DNA from: Marinobacterium lutimaris
Lineage (GTDB): Bacteria > Pseudomonadota > Gammaproteobacteria > Pseudomonadales > Balneatricaceae
Length of the DNA stretch: 64,000 nt
Direction of reading: 5' to 3'
Assembly: GCF_900108065.1 (NCBI RefSeq)
Contig: NZ_FNVQ01000001.1
Coordinates: 124,001-188,000, forward strand
The translations under genes were made by a program, and so were the position numbers. Numbering within the stretch: the stretch's first letter is position 1; the number at the start of each line of letters is the position of its first letter. Below, piece by piece: positions 51,223-61,332 of the stretch. Below the pieces are notes generated by a model, which was given only the letters and a program-made list of their open reading frames with translations, did not search any database and was not told where the DNA came from.

Positions 51223-52068
51223 TTAAATCTCCTCCTTGCTGCCCGGTTTCTTGCAGATGCGGTCCAGAATGATCGCCACCAGTACGATGGCCAGGCCCGC
51301 CTCAAAGCCCTGGGAAATGTTCACGGTGTTCAGGGCGCGAATCACCGGTTTGCCCAGACCATCGGCGCCGACCAGTGCGGCAATAACCACCATCGACAGC
51401 GACAGCATGATGCACTGGGTAACCCCGGCCATGATGCTCGGCATCGCCGCCGGTAGCTCTACCTTGAACAGCAGCTTGGTGTTGCTGGCGCCAAATGCCT
51501 TGCCCGCTTCGAGCAGCTCTTCCGGCACTCGGCTGATACCGAGGTAGGTGAGGCGGATAGGAGCTGCGATGGCGAAGATGATGGTGGAGATCAGGCCCGG
51601 CACCACGCCAAGACCGAACAGCACCAGGGTCGGGATCAGGTAGACGAAGGTGGGAATCGTCTGCATCAGGTCCAGAATTGGACGCAGAATGGTGTACACC
51701 CAGCGCTTGTGCGCCGCCAGGATACCGACGGGAATACCGATCAATACCGATAGCGATGTCGCCGTAAGCACCAGTACCAGAGTTTGCACCATCTCGGTCC
51801 AGTAACCCATGTTGAGGATCAGCAGAAGTGCTGCGACGGAAAAGATTGTCAGCGTCAGTTTGCGATGCAGGCCCCAGGCCATGGCTGCCACCAGGGCGAT
51901 CAGCGCCCAGGGAGGGAACCAGAGGAAGACGTCCACCAGTGACAGGATTACCCACTCCAGCGAGATCGCGATGGCATCGAAAAAGCCCGCCGCGTTCCAG
52001 GTCAGCCAGTCGACAAAGGCTTCCATCCAGTCGCCAAGCGGCAGTTTATGGTCTGTTAACCAATCCAT
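51223..52068 (-). CDS. choW: Choline ABC transporter permease
   Basis: The 281-residue protein has six or seven spans and the conserved permease loop EELLEAGKAFGASNTKLLFK. It matches the ProW/ChoW class. It is one base upstream of choV. Confidence 0.9.
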   Translation of the reverse strand: MDWLTDHKLPLGDWMEAFVDWLTWNAAGFFDAIAISLEWVILSLVDVFLWFPPWALIALVAAMAWGLHRKLTLTIFSVAALLLILNMGYWTEMVQTLVLVLTATSLSVLIGIPVGILAAHKRWVYTILRPILDLMQTIPTFVYLIPTLVLFGLGVVPGLISTIIFAIAAPIRLTYLGISRVPEELLEAGKAFGASNTKLLFKVELPAAMPSIMAGVTQCIMLSLSMVVIAALVGADGLGKPVIRALNTVNISQGFEAGLAIVLVAIILDRICKKPGSKEEI

Positions 52069-52109
52069 TAAAAAGTACCTTTATCATTTCTTTTCATGAG
52101 CAGCAGCGA

Positions 52110-53066
52110 TCAGATTTCGAGGTGCGCTTTGACTGCAGTGAGGCCAGGTTTGCCGTCCAGGGTGGTCACCCCGTCAAGCCAGGTATCGAGTACTGCGGGG
52201 TTCTGCTGCAGCCAGGCTTTGGCGGCATCGCTGGGCTGTTCCTTGTCATCCAGGATCGCGCCCATCACTTCGTTTTCCATCTCCAGGCTGAAGCCCAGGT
52301 TGTTGAGCAGCGTGCCGACGTTAGGGCAGGCGTCGGTGTAGCCCTGGCGCACGTTGGTGTGTACGGTGGCGCCGCCGTAGTTGGGGCCGAACCAGTCATC
52401 GCCGCCATCCAGGTAGGCGAGCTTGAAGTTGGCGTTCATCGGGTGAGGCTCCCAGCCAAGGAAGACGATCCAGTTATCGCGGCGCACGGCGCGTTTAACC
52501 TGGGACATCATGCCCGCTTCGCTGGACTCGACGATCTCGAAATCGCCCAGCTCGAAAGCGTCCTTTTCGATCATCTCCTGGATCAGGCGGTTGCCGTCGT
52601 TACCCGGTTCGATACCGTAGATGCGGCCGTTGAACTCATCGGCGTGAGCGGCGATATCGGCGAAGGAGTGAACGCCGGCGTCGTAAACATACTGCGGCAC
52701 GGCGAGGGTGTACTTGGCGCCTTCGAGGTTGGCACGTAGGCTTTCTACCGTGCCATTGTCACGATACTTGGCGATGTCGCCCTCCATGGTCGGCATCCAG
52801 TTGCCGAGGAATACATCGATATCGCCGTTGGCCATGGAGCTGTAGGTCACCGGTACGGAGAGCAACTGGGTGTCGGTTTCATAGCCCAGGCCCTGGAGTA
52901 CTTCGCTGGCGATGGCGGTGGTGGCGGTGATGTCGGTCCAGCCGACATCGGAGAATCGCACGGTAGCGCACTGATCCGCGGCGTTGGCGGCTGTCGCACT
53001 CAGGCTCAGCAGCGCTGCGCCTCCGAGTGCGGTGATTAGTTGGGTGTTTTTTCTGGTAAGGGTCAT
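52110..53066 (-). CDS. choX: Choline ABC transporter periplasmic binding protein
   Basis: The start is ATG 53064-53066 with GAGGAG upstream. A signal peptide (LITALGGAALLSLSATAANA) precedes ADQCATVRFSDVGWTDITAT. Trp residues in VGWTDIT, LGNWMPT and GWEPHPM can form the aromatic box for the quaternary ammonium group. This is the ChoX pattern. It is encoded between betA and the permease gene. Confidence 0.9.
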   Translation of the reverse strand: MTLTRKNTQLITALGGAALLSLSATAANAADQCATVRFSDVGWTDITATTAIASEVLQGLGYETDTQLLSVPVTYSSMANGDIDVFLGNWMPTMEGDIAKYRDNGTVESLRANLEGAKYTLAVPQYVYDAGVHSFADIAAHADEFNGRIYGIEPGNDGNRLIQEMIEKDAFELGDFEIVESSEAGMMSQVKRAVRRDNWIVFLGWEPHPMNANFKLAYLDGGDDWFGPNYGGATVHTNVRQGYTDACPNVGTLLNNLGFSLEMENEVMGAILDDKEQPSDAAKAWLQQNPAVLDTWLDGVTTLDGKPGLTAVKAHLEI

Positions 53067-53259
53067 CGGGTCGTACTCCTCGGTTACTGGTGGTACTTCT
53101 TGGGCACTGCCAGTCACCGCCTGGTCAGCCTGGCAATCACGGCTCGGCTGAGCAGGCGGAAGATCCTGGTCTGGCTCCGGTGCACGGAGCCAGCACTGGC
53201 ATATCTCTACTTGTTTTGGTGTTGCGTGTTCTTGGTTCTGCTTTTAGTGGTTGCTGTTG

Positions 53260-55008
53260 TTAATGGTTTGCCAAGGGTCTTGTGGCCGGTTCTGGCCGTT
53301 GGCGGCTTTCCCATTCCGGGTCGACCCAGAACTCTGCGTCGCTGGCCACTTCCGGTGTCTTGCCCAGAATCAGGTCGGCGGCACGTTCCGCGACCATGAT
53401 CGTTGGGGCGTTCAGGTTGCCGTTGGTGATGGTCGGAAAGATCGATGAATCAACAACACGCAGATGTTCAATACCACGCACGCGGCACTCGGGATCGACC
53501 ACTGCCATTGGGTCATCCTTGTCGCCCATGCGGCAGCTGCACGAGGGGTGGTAGGCACTCTCCACGTTGGCGCGCACCCAGGCGTCGATCTCCTCATCGC
53601 TCTGCACGCTGGCGCCAGGCTGGATCTCTTCACCACGGAACTCATCGAGCGCCGGTTGGTTGAGGATCTCGCGGGTAAGACGGATGGTGTCGCGCCAGTC
53701 CTGTACGTCCTGTTCGGTGCTGATGTAGTTGAACAGAATGCGGGGCGGGATCTTTGGGTCTGGGCTTTCGATCCAGACGCGGCCGCGGCTCTCCGGCTTG
53801 TTAGGTCCCACATGCACCTGAAAACCGTGCCCGTTGAACGCGGCCCGGCCGTCGTAGCGCATGGCGGCGGGTAGAAAGTGGTACTGAATGTTGGGCCATT
53901 TGAGGCCGGCGCGAGAGCGGATAAACCCGCAGGACTCGAAATGGTTGGTAGCGCCCAGGCCCGACTTGAACAGAATCCATCGGGTGCCGATCAGTCCCTT
54001 GCTGATCAGGCCAAGCTTGGAGTTCAGCGTGATCGGTTTATCGCAGCGATACTGGAAGTAAACTTCCAGGTGATCCTGTAGGTTCTCGCCGACGCCGGGC
54101 AGTTCATGCTCCAGTTCTACCCCGGCGTTTAGCAGCACATCTGAAGGGCCGATGCCGGAGAGTTGCAGCAGGTGCGGAGAGCCGATGGAGCCTGCAGAGA
54201 GGATCACTTCGCGACGGGCGAACGCCTGGTAAAGGGCACCGCTGCTTTCGAACTCTATCCCTTCTGCCTTGCCGCTATTGAGCAGTATTCTGCGAGTCAG
54301 AACACCGGTGCGCAGGGCAAGGTTGGAGCGCTCGCGGGCGCGATCCAGGTAGGCGCGGCTGGTGGAGGCACGTACGCCGCCATCCACCGTCATATGCATG
54401 GGGCCAAAGCCCTCCTGCTGGTAACCGTTGTAGTCGGCGGTTTTCGGATAGCCCGCTTCCTGGCCAGCATCGATAAACGCCTGGTAGAGCGGGTTCAGCG
54501 ACATCCCGTTGCCGTTATTGGTGCCTACCGGTCCCTGGCTGCCACGATACTTAACATTCGGACTATTCGGACTATTCGGACTATTCGGACCATCCTGGCT
54601 CTGGCTGCTTGAGTCGCTCCAGTGCTCTGCACGCTTGAAGTAGGGCAGGCAGTTAGCGTAGCTCCAGCCTTTGGCACCCTGTTGTTCCCACTGTTCGAAG
54701 TCGCAGGCGTGACCGCGCACGTAGACCATTCCGTTGATGGATGAGCCGCCGCCCAACACCTTGCCGCGCGGGCAGTGCAGCTGGCGGCCGTCGAGGCCAG
54801 GTTCCGGGTCGGATTCAAACTGCCAGGCAAATTTGGGCATGTTCATCGGGTAGGAGAGCGCCGTGGGCATACGGATCAGAATATTGTTATCCGAGCCGCC
54901 GGCTTCCAGCAGCAGCACGCTGTGTTCGCCGCTTTCGCTCAACCGGTCTGCCAGCACGCAGCCTGCGGAGCCGGCGCCGACGATGATGTAATCGAATGTC
55001 TGTTTCAT
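53260..55008 (-). CDS. betA: Choline dehydrogenase
   Basis: The 582-residue GMC flavoprotein has the FAD loop [20 protein letters not shown], the GMC signature [20 protein letters not shown], and catalytic His in [12 protein letters not shown]. It oxidises choline to betaine aldehyde at the membrane. Near residue 140, a surface loop holds [10 protein letters not shown], encoded by a nine-base tandem repeat (54556-54591) not expected in BetA; this explains the slightly long protein. It lies 24 bases after betB. Confidence 0.94.
   Translation of the reverse strand: MKQTFDYIIVGAGSAGCVLADRLSESGEHSVLLLEAGGSDNNILIRMPTALSYPMNMPKFAWQFESDPEPGLDGRQLHCPRGKVLGGGSSINGMVYVRGHACDFEQWEQQGAKGWSYANCLPYFKRAEHWSDSSSQSQDGPNSPNSPNSPNVKYRGSQGPVGTNNGNGMSLNPLYQAFIDAGQEAGYPKTADYNGYQQEGFGPMHMTVDGGVRASTSRAYLDRARERSNLALRTGVLTRRILLNSGKAEGIEFESSGALYQAFARREVILSAGSIGSPHLLQLSGIGPSDVLLNAGVELEHELPGVGENLQDHLEVYFQYRCDKPITLNSKLGLISKGLIGTRWILFKSGLGATNHFESCGFIRSRAGLKWPNIQYHFLPAAMRYDGRAAFNGHGFQVHVGPNKPESRGRVWIESPDPKIPPRILFNYISTEQDVQDWRDTIRLTREILNQPALDEFRGEEIQPGASVQSDEEIDAWVRANVESAYHPSCSCRMGDKDDPMAVVDPECRVRGIEHLRVVDSSIFPTITNGNLNAPTIMVAERAADLILGKTPEVASDAEFWVDPEWESRQRPEPATRPLANH
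54556..54591 (-). repeat. Nine-base in-frame tandem repeat within betA
   Basis: ATTCGGACT occurs three times, followed by ATTCGGACC, on the plus strand. On the coding strand it gives repeated Asn-Ser-Pro. Because the unit is nine bases, copy change keeps the frame. Confidence 0.9.
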
Positions 55009-55032
55009 AAGCTTAAATCGTATCTGTCCCGA

Positions 55033-56493
55033 TCAGGCGTAAGGTGACGCAACGTCGCCGAGTTCCACGAACACCGATTTGGTCTGGGTGTAGGCTGCCA
55101 GGGTTTCCATACCGTTCTCTCGACCGATGCCAGACTGCTTGTAACCGCCGACGGGCATTTCCGCAGGGGAGGCACCCCAGGTATTGATCCAGCAGATACC
55201 GGCCTGGAGCTTGGCGATCACGCGGTGTGCGCGTGAAAGGTCCTTGGTGAACAGGCCCGCGGCAAGGCCGTATTCGGTATCGTTGGCGCGAGCGACCACC
55301 TCCTCTTCACTGGAGAACTTCAGCACCGACATCACCGGTCCGAAGATCTCTTCGCGAACCTGGGGCATCTCGTCACTGCAGTCGGCAAACACGGTGGGAG
55401 CGACGAAGTAACCCTTGTCGAGACCGTTTTCAGTGACCCGTTCGCCACCGCAGACCAGACGGGCGCCGGCTGCCTTGGCAGCATCGATAAAGCCCATCAC
55501 CTTGCCGAGGTGCTCTTCGGAGATCAGTGCACCGATTTGGGTGTTTGGATTCTGCGGGTCGCCGACAACGAGTTTGGCGGTGCGCTCGGCGAGCTGTTCA
55601 AGGAAGGCGTCGTAGATCGATTCATGCACGAACACGCGGGTGCCGTGGGTGCAGACTTCGCCCTGGGTATAAAAGTTGGCCAGCATAGCGCCGGATACGG
55701 CGTTTCTGAGGTCAGCATCTTCGAATACGAGCAGCGGCGATTTACCGCCCAGCTCCATGGTTACCTCTTTCAGGCTCTGGGCGCTGGCGCCCATCACCTT
55801 CTTGCCGGTACCGCATTCGCCGGTGAAGGAAACCTTGGCGATCTCCGGGTGACCGGTGAGCATCTGCCCGACACGAGCATCGCCCTGTACTACGTTGAAT
55901 ACACCATCGGGCACGCCCGCCTCGGAGTAGATTTCCGCCAGTTTCAGGGCGGTCAGCGGGGTTTCCTCCGACGGCTTGAATATCATCGCGTTGCCTGCGG
56001 CGAGGCAGGGGCCGGATTTCCACATGGCGATCTGGATCGGATAGTTCCAGGCGCCAATGCCGGCGCAGACGCCCAGCGGCTCGCGGCGGGTGTAGAAGAA
56101 GTTGGTACCGCCCAGGTCCTGATGCTCGCCACCCAGGCTTGCTGCCAGACCAGCGTAGTACTCGACCACATCGGCGCCGGTGACTACGTCCACTTCCCGC
56201 GCTTCCTGCATCGGCTTGCCGGTATCCAGTACTTCCAGGTCGGCCAGCTCATCGTTGCGTTCGCGCAGAATCTGCACCGCTCGCATCAGGATGCGGCCAC
56301 GCTCGGCGCCGGACATGGCGCCCCAGATCGCCTGACCCTCTTTGGCTGAGGCAACCGCGGCATCCACATCGGCCTCGGCTGCCTGCTGCACGTCGGCGAG
56401 CAGTTCGCCGGTGGCCGGGTTACGGGTCGGAAAGGTCTCTCCGGAGCTGGCTTCGCGGTACTGGCCGTGGATGTAAAGGGTCTGTTGCTGCAT
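55033..56493 (-). CDS. betB: Betaine aldehyde dehydrogenase
   Basis: The 486-residue aldehyde dehydrogenase has the catalytic Cys in [14 protein letters not shown], the general-base Glu in [16 protein letters not shown] and the NAD site [20 protein letters not shown]. It converts betaine aldehyde to glycine betaine. It lies between betI and betA in the usual order. Confidence 0.95.
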   Translation of the reverse strand: MQQQTLYIHGQYREASSGETFPTRNPATGELLADVQQAAEADVDAAVASAKEGQAIWGAMSGAERGRILMRAVQILRERNDELADLEVLDTGKPMQEAREVDVVTGADVVEYYAGLAASLGGEHQDLGGTNFFYTRREPLGVCAGIGAWNYPIQIAMWKSGPCLAAGNAMIFKPSEETPLTALKLAEIYSEAGVPDGVFNVVQGDARVGQMLTGHPEIAKVSFTGECGTGKKVMGASAQSLKEVTMELGGKSPLLVFEDADLRNAVSGAMLANFYTQGEVCTHGTRVFVHESIYDAFLEQLAERTAKLVVGDPQNPNTQIGALISEEHLGKVMGFIDAAKAAGARLVCGGERVTENGLDKGYFVAPTVFADCSDEMPQVREEIFGPVMSVLKFSSEEEVVARANDTEYGLAAGLFTKDLSRAHRVIAKLQAGICWINTWGASPAEMPVGGYKQSGIGRENGMETLAAYTQTKSVFVELGDVASPYA

Positions 56494-56531
56494 CGTTTTG
56501 TACTCTTTGTTAATCAGGTTCTCGCTGCTAA

Positions 56532-57170
56532 TCAGCGGTTCGCTGTGCGGCGATTAGCGCCGAGGCGCTGGTGGAGTTCAAACAGTTCAGGGGGGAGGTG
56601 GCGCTCCAGATAGTCGTAGATCGTCGCCACCGCAAGATCTGCATTTATCCCCTCTGGGTTGAGCGCGCCGCGCAGCCAGATCCCGTCGATCAGCGCTGCA
56701 ATCGCATGGGCAACAAAGTCGGCGCGTTCGGTGGGCAGGGCGCGTTTCAGTTCTCGCTTCAGGTGTGACAGCAGGCGTTTTTCATTCACGCGCTGCAGTC
56801 GGAACAGCTTCTCGTGGTGCATCGCATGGGCCCAGAAGGCGAGCCAGGTTTTCACCACGCTGGAATCCAGCTGGCGAGGATCGAAGTTGCCGCGCACGAT
56901 CGCCTGGATCCGGCCCACCACATCATCGGGGTGGGTTTGCGCCATCTGTTCGCGTACGCCGATCGACAGGTCCTGGAGTACCGAGCGCATGGTCGCCTCG
57001 ATCAGTCCATCCTTGCCGCCGAAGTAGTGATTGATAATGCCCGGCGACACCTGAGCGGTTCGGCCGATCAGTGCAACGCTAGTGGCATGAAAGCCCACCT
57101 CGTCGACGGCCTGCATGGTGGCCTTTATCAATTGCGGCTTGCGTACCTTGTCCATCCCCACTTTGGGCAT
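56532..57170 (-). CDS. betI: TetR-family repressor of the choline operon
   Basis: The 212-residue protein has an N-terminal TetR helix-turn-helix ([20 protein letters not shown], then [19 protein letters not shown]) and a C-terminal ligand domain. It is the first gene of the operon and is expected to release its operator in the presence of choline. A matching inverted repeat lies 22 bases upstream at 57192-57211. Confidence 0.93.
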   Translation of the reverse strand: MPKVGMDKVRKPQLIKATMQAVDEVGFHATSVALIGRTAQVSPGIINHYFGGKDGLIEATMRSVLQDLSIGVREQMAQTHPDDVVGRIQAIVRGNFDPRQLDSSVVKTWLAFWAHAMHHEKLFRLQRVNEKRLLSHLKRELKRALPTERADFVAHAIAALIDGIWLRGALNPEGINADLAVATIYDYLERHLPPELFELHQRLGANRRTANR

Positions 57171-57627
57171 AAGCGATCCGGCGTATTTATTTTGATTAAT
57201 CGTTTAATTAAAAAATACGCACTTCGATGGAGATGTCAAAGGTGGTTCAAGGGTGAAGAGAATGATTTTGGCTATCTTCTTCAAAATGGAGGTTAAAATC
57301 TTTTAACGTGCAGGAATAAATCGATGATAAATGTCGCTTAAATATGTTGTATTGCGAAGTAGTTGGTGTGCGCTTTTAGTGCTTATTGGTTGTTATTTGC
57401 ACTATTCTGGGTCTGATTCTTCGTGCTGCGAAGTAATGTATCACGTTTAAGACGTTGTTTCTGCTTCACCCGGCTTGGGTTAGCATCAGGGTAGACGCTT
57501 TTATGGTGAGCTTAGGCAGGGCCGGTTGAGCGATAGTGGCTGGGAATGCTCGCTGGCTGAGTCATAAAAGTGCCTGCAGTGACGAGTAAGCTGAATGGCC
57601 GGATGTTATCGATAACGGAATCAGGGA
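57171..57627. other. Divergent region between betI and the SLC13-type gene
   Basis: It is AT-rich near betI, where the operator lies, and otherwise has no repeat, RNA or gene that I can support. Confidence 0.6.
57192..57211. promoter_or_regulatory. Candidate BetI operator
   Basis: TTGATTAATCGTTTAATTAA is an imperfect palindrome centred near CG and resembles the known BetI site, as I remember it, at about 15 of 20 positions. Outer arms GCGTATTT (57181) and AAATACGC (57213) add a second perfect inverted repeat around it. Confidence 0.6.
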
Positions 57628-59445
57628 ATGACCACAGAGATAGGCTTTGTCTTCGCAGTACTCGGAATCACCATTGCACTGTTTATCAGTGACAAACTGC
57701 GTATGGATCTGGTTGCGCTGATGGTTGTGGCTGTGTTGGCTGTTTCTGGCATCGTCACGCCGGCCGAGGCGGTGTCTGGTTTCGGTAATCCCACGGTGGT
57801 GATGATCGCCGCGCTGTTTGTGGTCGGTGAGGGGCTGTTCCGCACCGGCGTTGCGGCGGCTGCCGGTAACTGGCTGCTCAAGGTCGGCGGCGGTAGCGAA
57901 GTCCGCTTGTTGTGTTTTCTGCTGCCGGTGGTGGCGCTGCTTTCCGCCTTTATGAGCTCCACCGGTGCGGTGGCGCTGTTGATTCCGGTGGTGCTGAGCA
58001 TGGCGCGTCGCTCCGGTATGCAGCCCTCAAAGCTGATGATGCCGCTGGCGTTTGCTGCGCTGATCGGCGGTATGCTGACGCTTATCGGCACGCCGCCGAA
58101 TATCGTTGTCAGCGGTGCCCTGAAAGAAGCGGGACTTGAGCCGTTTGGCTTCTTTGAATTCACCCCGATCGGCGCCGCTATTCTGCTGGTCGGCGCTGTT
58201 TACCTGATTACCCTGGGCCGTCGTCTATTGCCTGCGCGCACCAGCGAGCAGCAAACGGATCACTGTGATGTGCCCGGGCTGATGGCCAGTTATGGCGTCA
58301 GCGGCCAGCTGCACAAGCTGGTGGTGCAGCCGCTTAGCCCGCTCAAACATCAAACCGTGGTTGAGGCGGCGTTGCGCTCGGAGCATCGCGTCACGCTGGT
58401 GGGGATCCGCCGCTCCGGCACGCTGCTCTCCAGTATTCTGCCGGTGCTGGCAAATACGCGGCTGGAGGTCAGGGACGAGCTCTGGGTGTATGGCCAGGAA
58501 AACGATATCGAAAGGCTCTGCCTCAGCCATCGGCTGACTCACTACGGCTCGCCAGCCAAAGAGATCAGCAGAATGGGGCGCGAGTTCGGTGTCGCCGAGG
58601 TTATGCTGCCGCCGGGTACGCCGCTACAGGGGCAGAGTATTAAAGAGGGCGCATTTCGCCAACGCTACGGCCTTAGTGTGATCGGCCTGCGCCGTCGCTG
58701 TGAACCGCTGGACACCGATTATCGCGAAACCCGGATGGAGGGCGGCGATACGCTGCTGTTGGCCGGCAGCTGGGAGCGGATACGGGCGCTGGAAGGGCGA
58801 CGCGACCTGGTACTGTTACAGACCCCGGCAGAGCTGGGCGAGATTCCGGTGCATGGCAGCCGGGCACCGTTGGCGTTGCTGGTATTGGCGGCGATGCTGG
58901 TCTGTATGACAGCCGGCTGGCTGCCGGCGCTCACCACGGTTTTGCTGGCAGCCCTGGCGATGATACTGACCGGTTGCGTCAGCCTGCCGGAAGCGCTGCG
59001 CTCGCTGAATGCCACCAGCCTGATTTTGATAGCCGGCATGTTGCCGTTGGCGCTGGCGATGGAGAAGAGCGGGGCGCTGGCGTTTGTGGTTGAGCATCTG
59101 GTGAGTTGGCTGGGCGGAGCATCGCCGCTGCTGCTCAGCACCGGGCTGTTCCTGCTGACTTCATTGCTTAGCCAGTTTATCTCTAACACCGCTACCACGG
59201 TGCTGATTGCACCCATAGCACTGACCGCCGCGCAGCTGCTGGGGGTCAATCCAGAGCCGTTGATGATGACCGTTGCCATCGCGGCGTCCACCGCTTTCGC
59301 GACACCGATCGCCTCGCCGGTCAACACCCTGGTGCTGGCACCGGGTAACTATCGTTTTTCCGATTTTGCCCGGGTCGGTATTCCGCTGCAGCTATTGGCC
59401 TTGGCGATTACCCTCGTTATGACGCCAATCCTGTTCCCTTTCTGA
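57628..59445 (+). CDS. SLC13-family carrier with two TrkA-C domains
   Basis: The 605-residue protein has N-terminal spans (1-195), a cytoplasmic block (about 210-405) with two TrkA-C-like beta modules (PLSPLKHQTVVEAALRSEHR and MLPPGTPLQGQSIKEGAFRQ), and C-terminal spans (410-605) with the SLC13 hairpin STAFATPIASPVNTLVLAPG. Sulphate or organic anion transport is typical of the class. The start at 57628 has only a weak upstream ribosome site. It is convergent with hutD. Confidence 0.85.
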   Translation: MTTEIGFVFAVLGITIALFISDKLRMDLVALMVVAVLAVSGIVTPAEAVSGFGNPTVVMIAALFVVGEGLFRTGVAAAAGNWLLKVGGGSEVRLLCFLLPVVALLSAFMSSTGAVALLIPVVLSMARRSGMQPSKLMMPLAFAALIGGMLTLIGTPPNIVVSGALKEAGLEPFGFFEFTPIGAAILLVGAVYLITLGRRLLPARTSEQQTDHCDVPGLMASYGVSGQLHKLVVQPLSPLKHQTVVEAALRSEHRVTLVGIRRSGTLLSSILPVLANTRLEVRDELWVYGQENDIERLCLSHRLTHYGSPAKEISRMGREFGVAEVMLPPGTPLQGQSIKEGAFRQRYGLSVIGLRRRCEPLDTDYRETRMEGGDTLLLAGSWERIRALEGRRDLVLLQTPAELGEIPVHGSRAPLALLVLAAMLVCMTAGWLPALTTVLLAALAMILTGCVSLPEALRSLNATSLILIAGMLPLALAMEKSGALAFVVEHLVSWLGGASPLLLSTGLFLLTSLLSQFISNTATTVLIAPIALTAAQLLGVNPEPLMMTVAIAASTAFATPIASPVNTLVLAPGNYRFSDFARVGIPLQLLALAITLVMTPILFPF

Positions 59446-59449
59446 TTCC

Positions 59450-59474
59450 AGGGCGCTTCTCGGAGCGCCCTTTA
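59450..59474. terminator. Bidirectional terminator between the carrier gene and hutD
   Basis: AGGGCGCT and AGCGCCCT form a perfect eight-base stem with a six-base loop between the convergent genes, followed by TTT. Confidence 0.75.
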
Positions 59475-60065
59475 TCATCCCTTTCTGCTCAGCTCGATCA
59501 GGCAGCAGGCGCTGCCCTTGCCCGATAATACGAGTTCGGTCAGCGTGCCACCGGCTTCCAGCAGCAGGCAGTCATGCCGGCCCAGCGGGATCGCTTTTTG
59601 AGCGTTCCAGCTGAGGCTGATGCCCTCATCTGCCGCGAACACCATTACCAGGTCCGCGGATGAAAACAGTTTTATCTCCTCTATCGGTTTCAGCCACTGC
59701 AGGCGTGCGGCGTATTGTTGTGGCGCGTAGATGAGGTTGAAGTCCTGAATCGGCCCGTCGACCAGCTCGCATGCCACCTGGCTTGCGCCATCAAAGGCAA
59801 AGGCGTCGAGCCGGGTCAGTGGACGGGATTGCTCGCCATCCACCGTCAGTTTCATCCCCTGGCCTTCAAGTACGGTGATAACGCGCTGGTAGTCGTTAAA
59901 CGTCGAAAAGGGCCCCGATTCAGCCACATCAGCGATCGACAGACGCCAGCCGAAGCTTTCCAGACCGCTGTCCGAGTCGCAGGCTATTTCGAGGGTGCTG
60001 CCGGCGCCGTTTTTCCAGGGCATAGGGTTGTAGTGGGCGGCGGAGAGCAGGCGGTAGGAAGCCAT
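59475..60065 (-). CDS. hutD: HutD-family protein
   Basis: The start is placed at ATG 60063-60065 (MASYRLLSA), with AAGGAT nine bases upstream; a longer frame to 60101 has no such signal. The 196-residue bicupin-like protein has the family start YNPMPWKNGAGSTLEIA and FGWRLSIADVAESGPFSTF. HutD proteins accompany histidine utilisation operons and are thought to limit pathway flux. It is divergent from the IclR gene and the rest of the hut-like cluster. Confidence 0.9.
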   Translation of the reverse strand: MASYRLLSAAHYNPMPWKNGAGSTLEIACDSDSGLESFGWRLSIADVAESGPFSTFNDYQRVITVLEGQGMKLTVDGEQSRPLTRLDAFAFDGASQVACELVDGPIQDFNLIYAPQQYAARLQWLKPIEEIKLFSSADLVMVFAADEGISLSWNAQKAIPLGRHDCLLLEAGGTLTELVLSGKGSACCLIELSRKG

Positions 60066-60565
60066 GGCGTCAATATCCTTAATGCAGTTTGCGGTGAGCA
60101 TGATCTATGCGGTTCAGGCGGCGACCGGACGGAGAGCTGTGCTACGACATTAATGGGCTGGCGCCAGATAAGCGGCCTGTTGTGATGTCGAGTTGTGGCA
60201 AGTCGCGCAGATTTACGATCGGTGAGTGCCGCAATGACTGGCGTTCTGTCGGTGCCGAGGCGGGCAATCTTAGAGTTAAAGCTGCGAGGATATCAAACAG
60301 ATCCGCATCGTCGGTGCAGGCTGAGGCCTTTCCTGATCGCTGCCTGAATGGATTTTTGCACCAAAATCATTCTGGTTTTTCTCTGCTGTGTTTCTTTCTG
60401 GTGCGCGTCGTTGGTCGCCGGAGCTAGCTGATCGCCCCGTAGTTTTTCCTAATTTATAAAAAATGGAATGAATAACTCGTTGATCAAATTAAAGTTCCCA
60501 ATATATGGGAATTAAAGAATCATATTTTGGCACTGATCTGGCAAAGATCGATTTAACGTCGATTA
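60066..60565. other. Divergent region between hutD and the IclR gene
   Basis: It is AT-rich in its last 120 bases, which hold a TTCCCA/TGGGAA palindrome at 60495-60511. Short open frames earlier in it lack any support. Confidence 0.6.
60495..60511. promoter_or_regulatory. Candidate IclR operator
   Basis: TTCCCA and TGGGAA form a perfect inverted repeat around ATATA, 54 bases before the IclR start. IclR-family sites are often TGGAA/TTCC-type palindromes. Confidence 0.5.
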
Positions 60566-61318
60566 ATGCAGACAGAGAATAGTGCAGTGACTGAGACCGT
60601 TTCATCCCAGGAGAAGAACCTCTATCTGCTCAAGGTACTGGCAGAGAGTCAGGAGCCGTTAACGGTTCAGGATCTTTTAAAAACCTCGGGGTTTTCAAAA
60701 AGCACACTCTATCGCCAGCTCGGTTACCTGAAGCGGTGGGGGCTTATCTGTGAGTATTCCGGCCACTTTTTTGCCGGGGCGATCGCGCTGCAGCTGGGTA
60801 GTCAGAACAACTACATCAACCTGCTGAAATCCTGCGCTTATCCAGCGCTGAAACATCTGTCTGAAGTCACCGGTGAAACGGTGACGGTCAGCGTCGTCCA
60901 TGATGACTTGGTTTTCTGTGTGCAGATGATCGAAGGCAAACAGGCGCTTCGCTGCTCGATTGAGAAAAACAGATCAATTCCTCTGAACCGGGGTGCAACG
61001 GCTAAATGCCTGCTGGCCCAGTTTGATAAAAAGCAGCAGATCCGCGCTGTGCGCGCGCTTATTCCGGACCGCATCAAGCAGGTCGAGCTTTTAAACGAGC
61101 TCGACCAGATTCAGGAAGATGGATATGCCACCAGTGAAGGTGAACTGGATAAGGATGTCTGGGGCGTAAGCTCGCCGATCTCTTTATTCGAAAATGGCAC
61201 GTTTTACAGCTCAGTTTCACTGATGGCGCCCGTATTTCGGGTTGGTGAAAATCAGGGTTTCTTTATCGAGGAAACCCGAAAAGCTGCGCAAATGATTAAA
61301 GAAATAAATTTCGACTGA
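60566..61318 (+). CDS. IclR-family regulator of the histidine-uptake cluster
   Basis: The 250-residue protein has an N-terminal winged helix (QDLLKTSGFSKSTLYRQLGY) and a C-terminal IclR effector domain (RGATAKCLLAQ, then GVSSPISLF). It is the first gene upstream of an amino acid ABC importer and hutF on the same strand, 14 bases before the binding-protein gene. It probably controls them. This is unusual because hut genes are mostly controlled by HutC. Confidence 0.87.
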   Translation: MQTENSAVTETVSSQEKNLYLLKVLAESQEPLTVQDLLKTSGFSKSTLYRQLGYLKRWGLICEYSGHFFAGAIALQLGSQNNYINLLKSCAYPALKHLSEVTGETVTVSVVHDDLVFCVQMIEGKQALRCSIEKNRSIPLNRGATAKCLLAQFDKKQQIRAVRALIPDRIKQVELLNELDQIQEDGYATSEGELDKDVWGVSSPISLFENGTFYSSVSLMAPVFRVGENQGFFIEETRKAAQMIKEINFD

Positions 61319-61332
61319 CGAAGGAATTAAAA

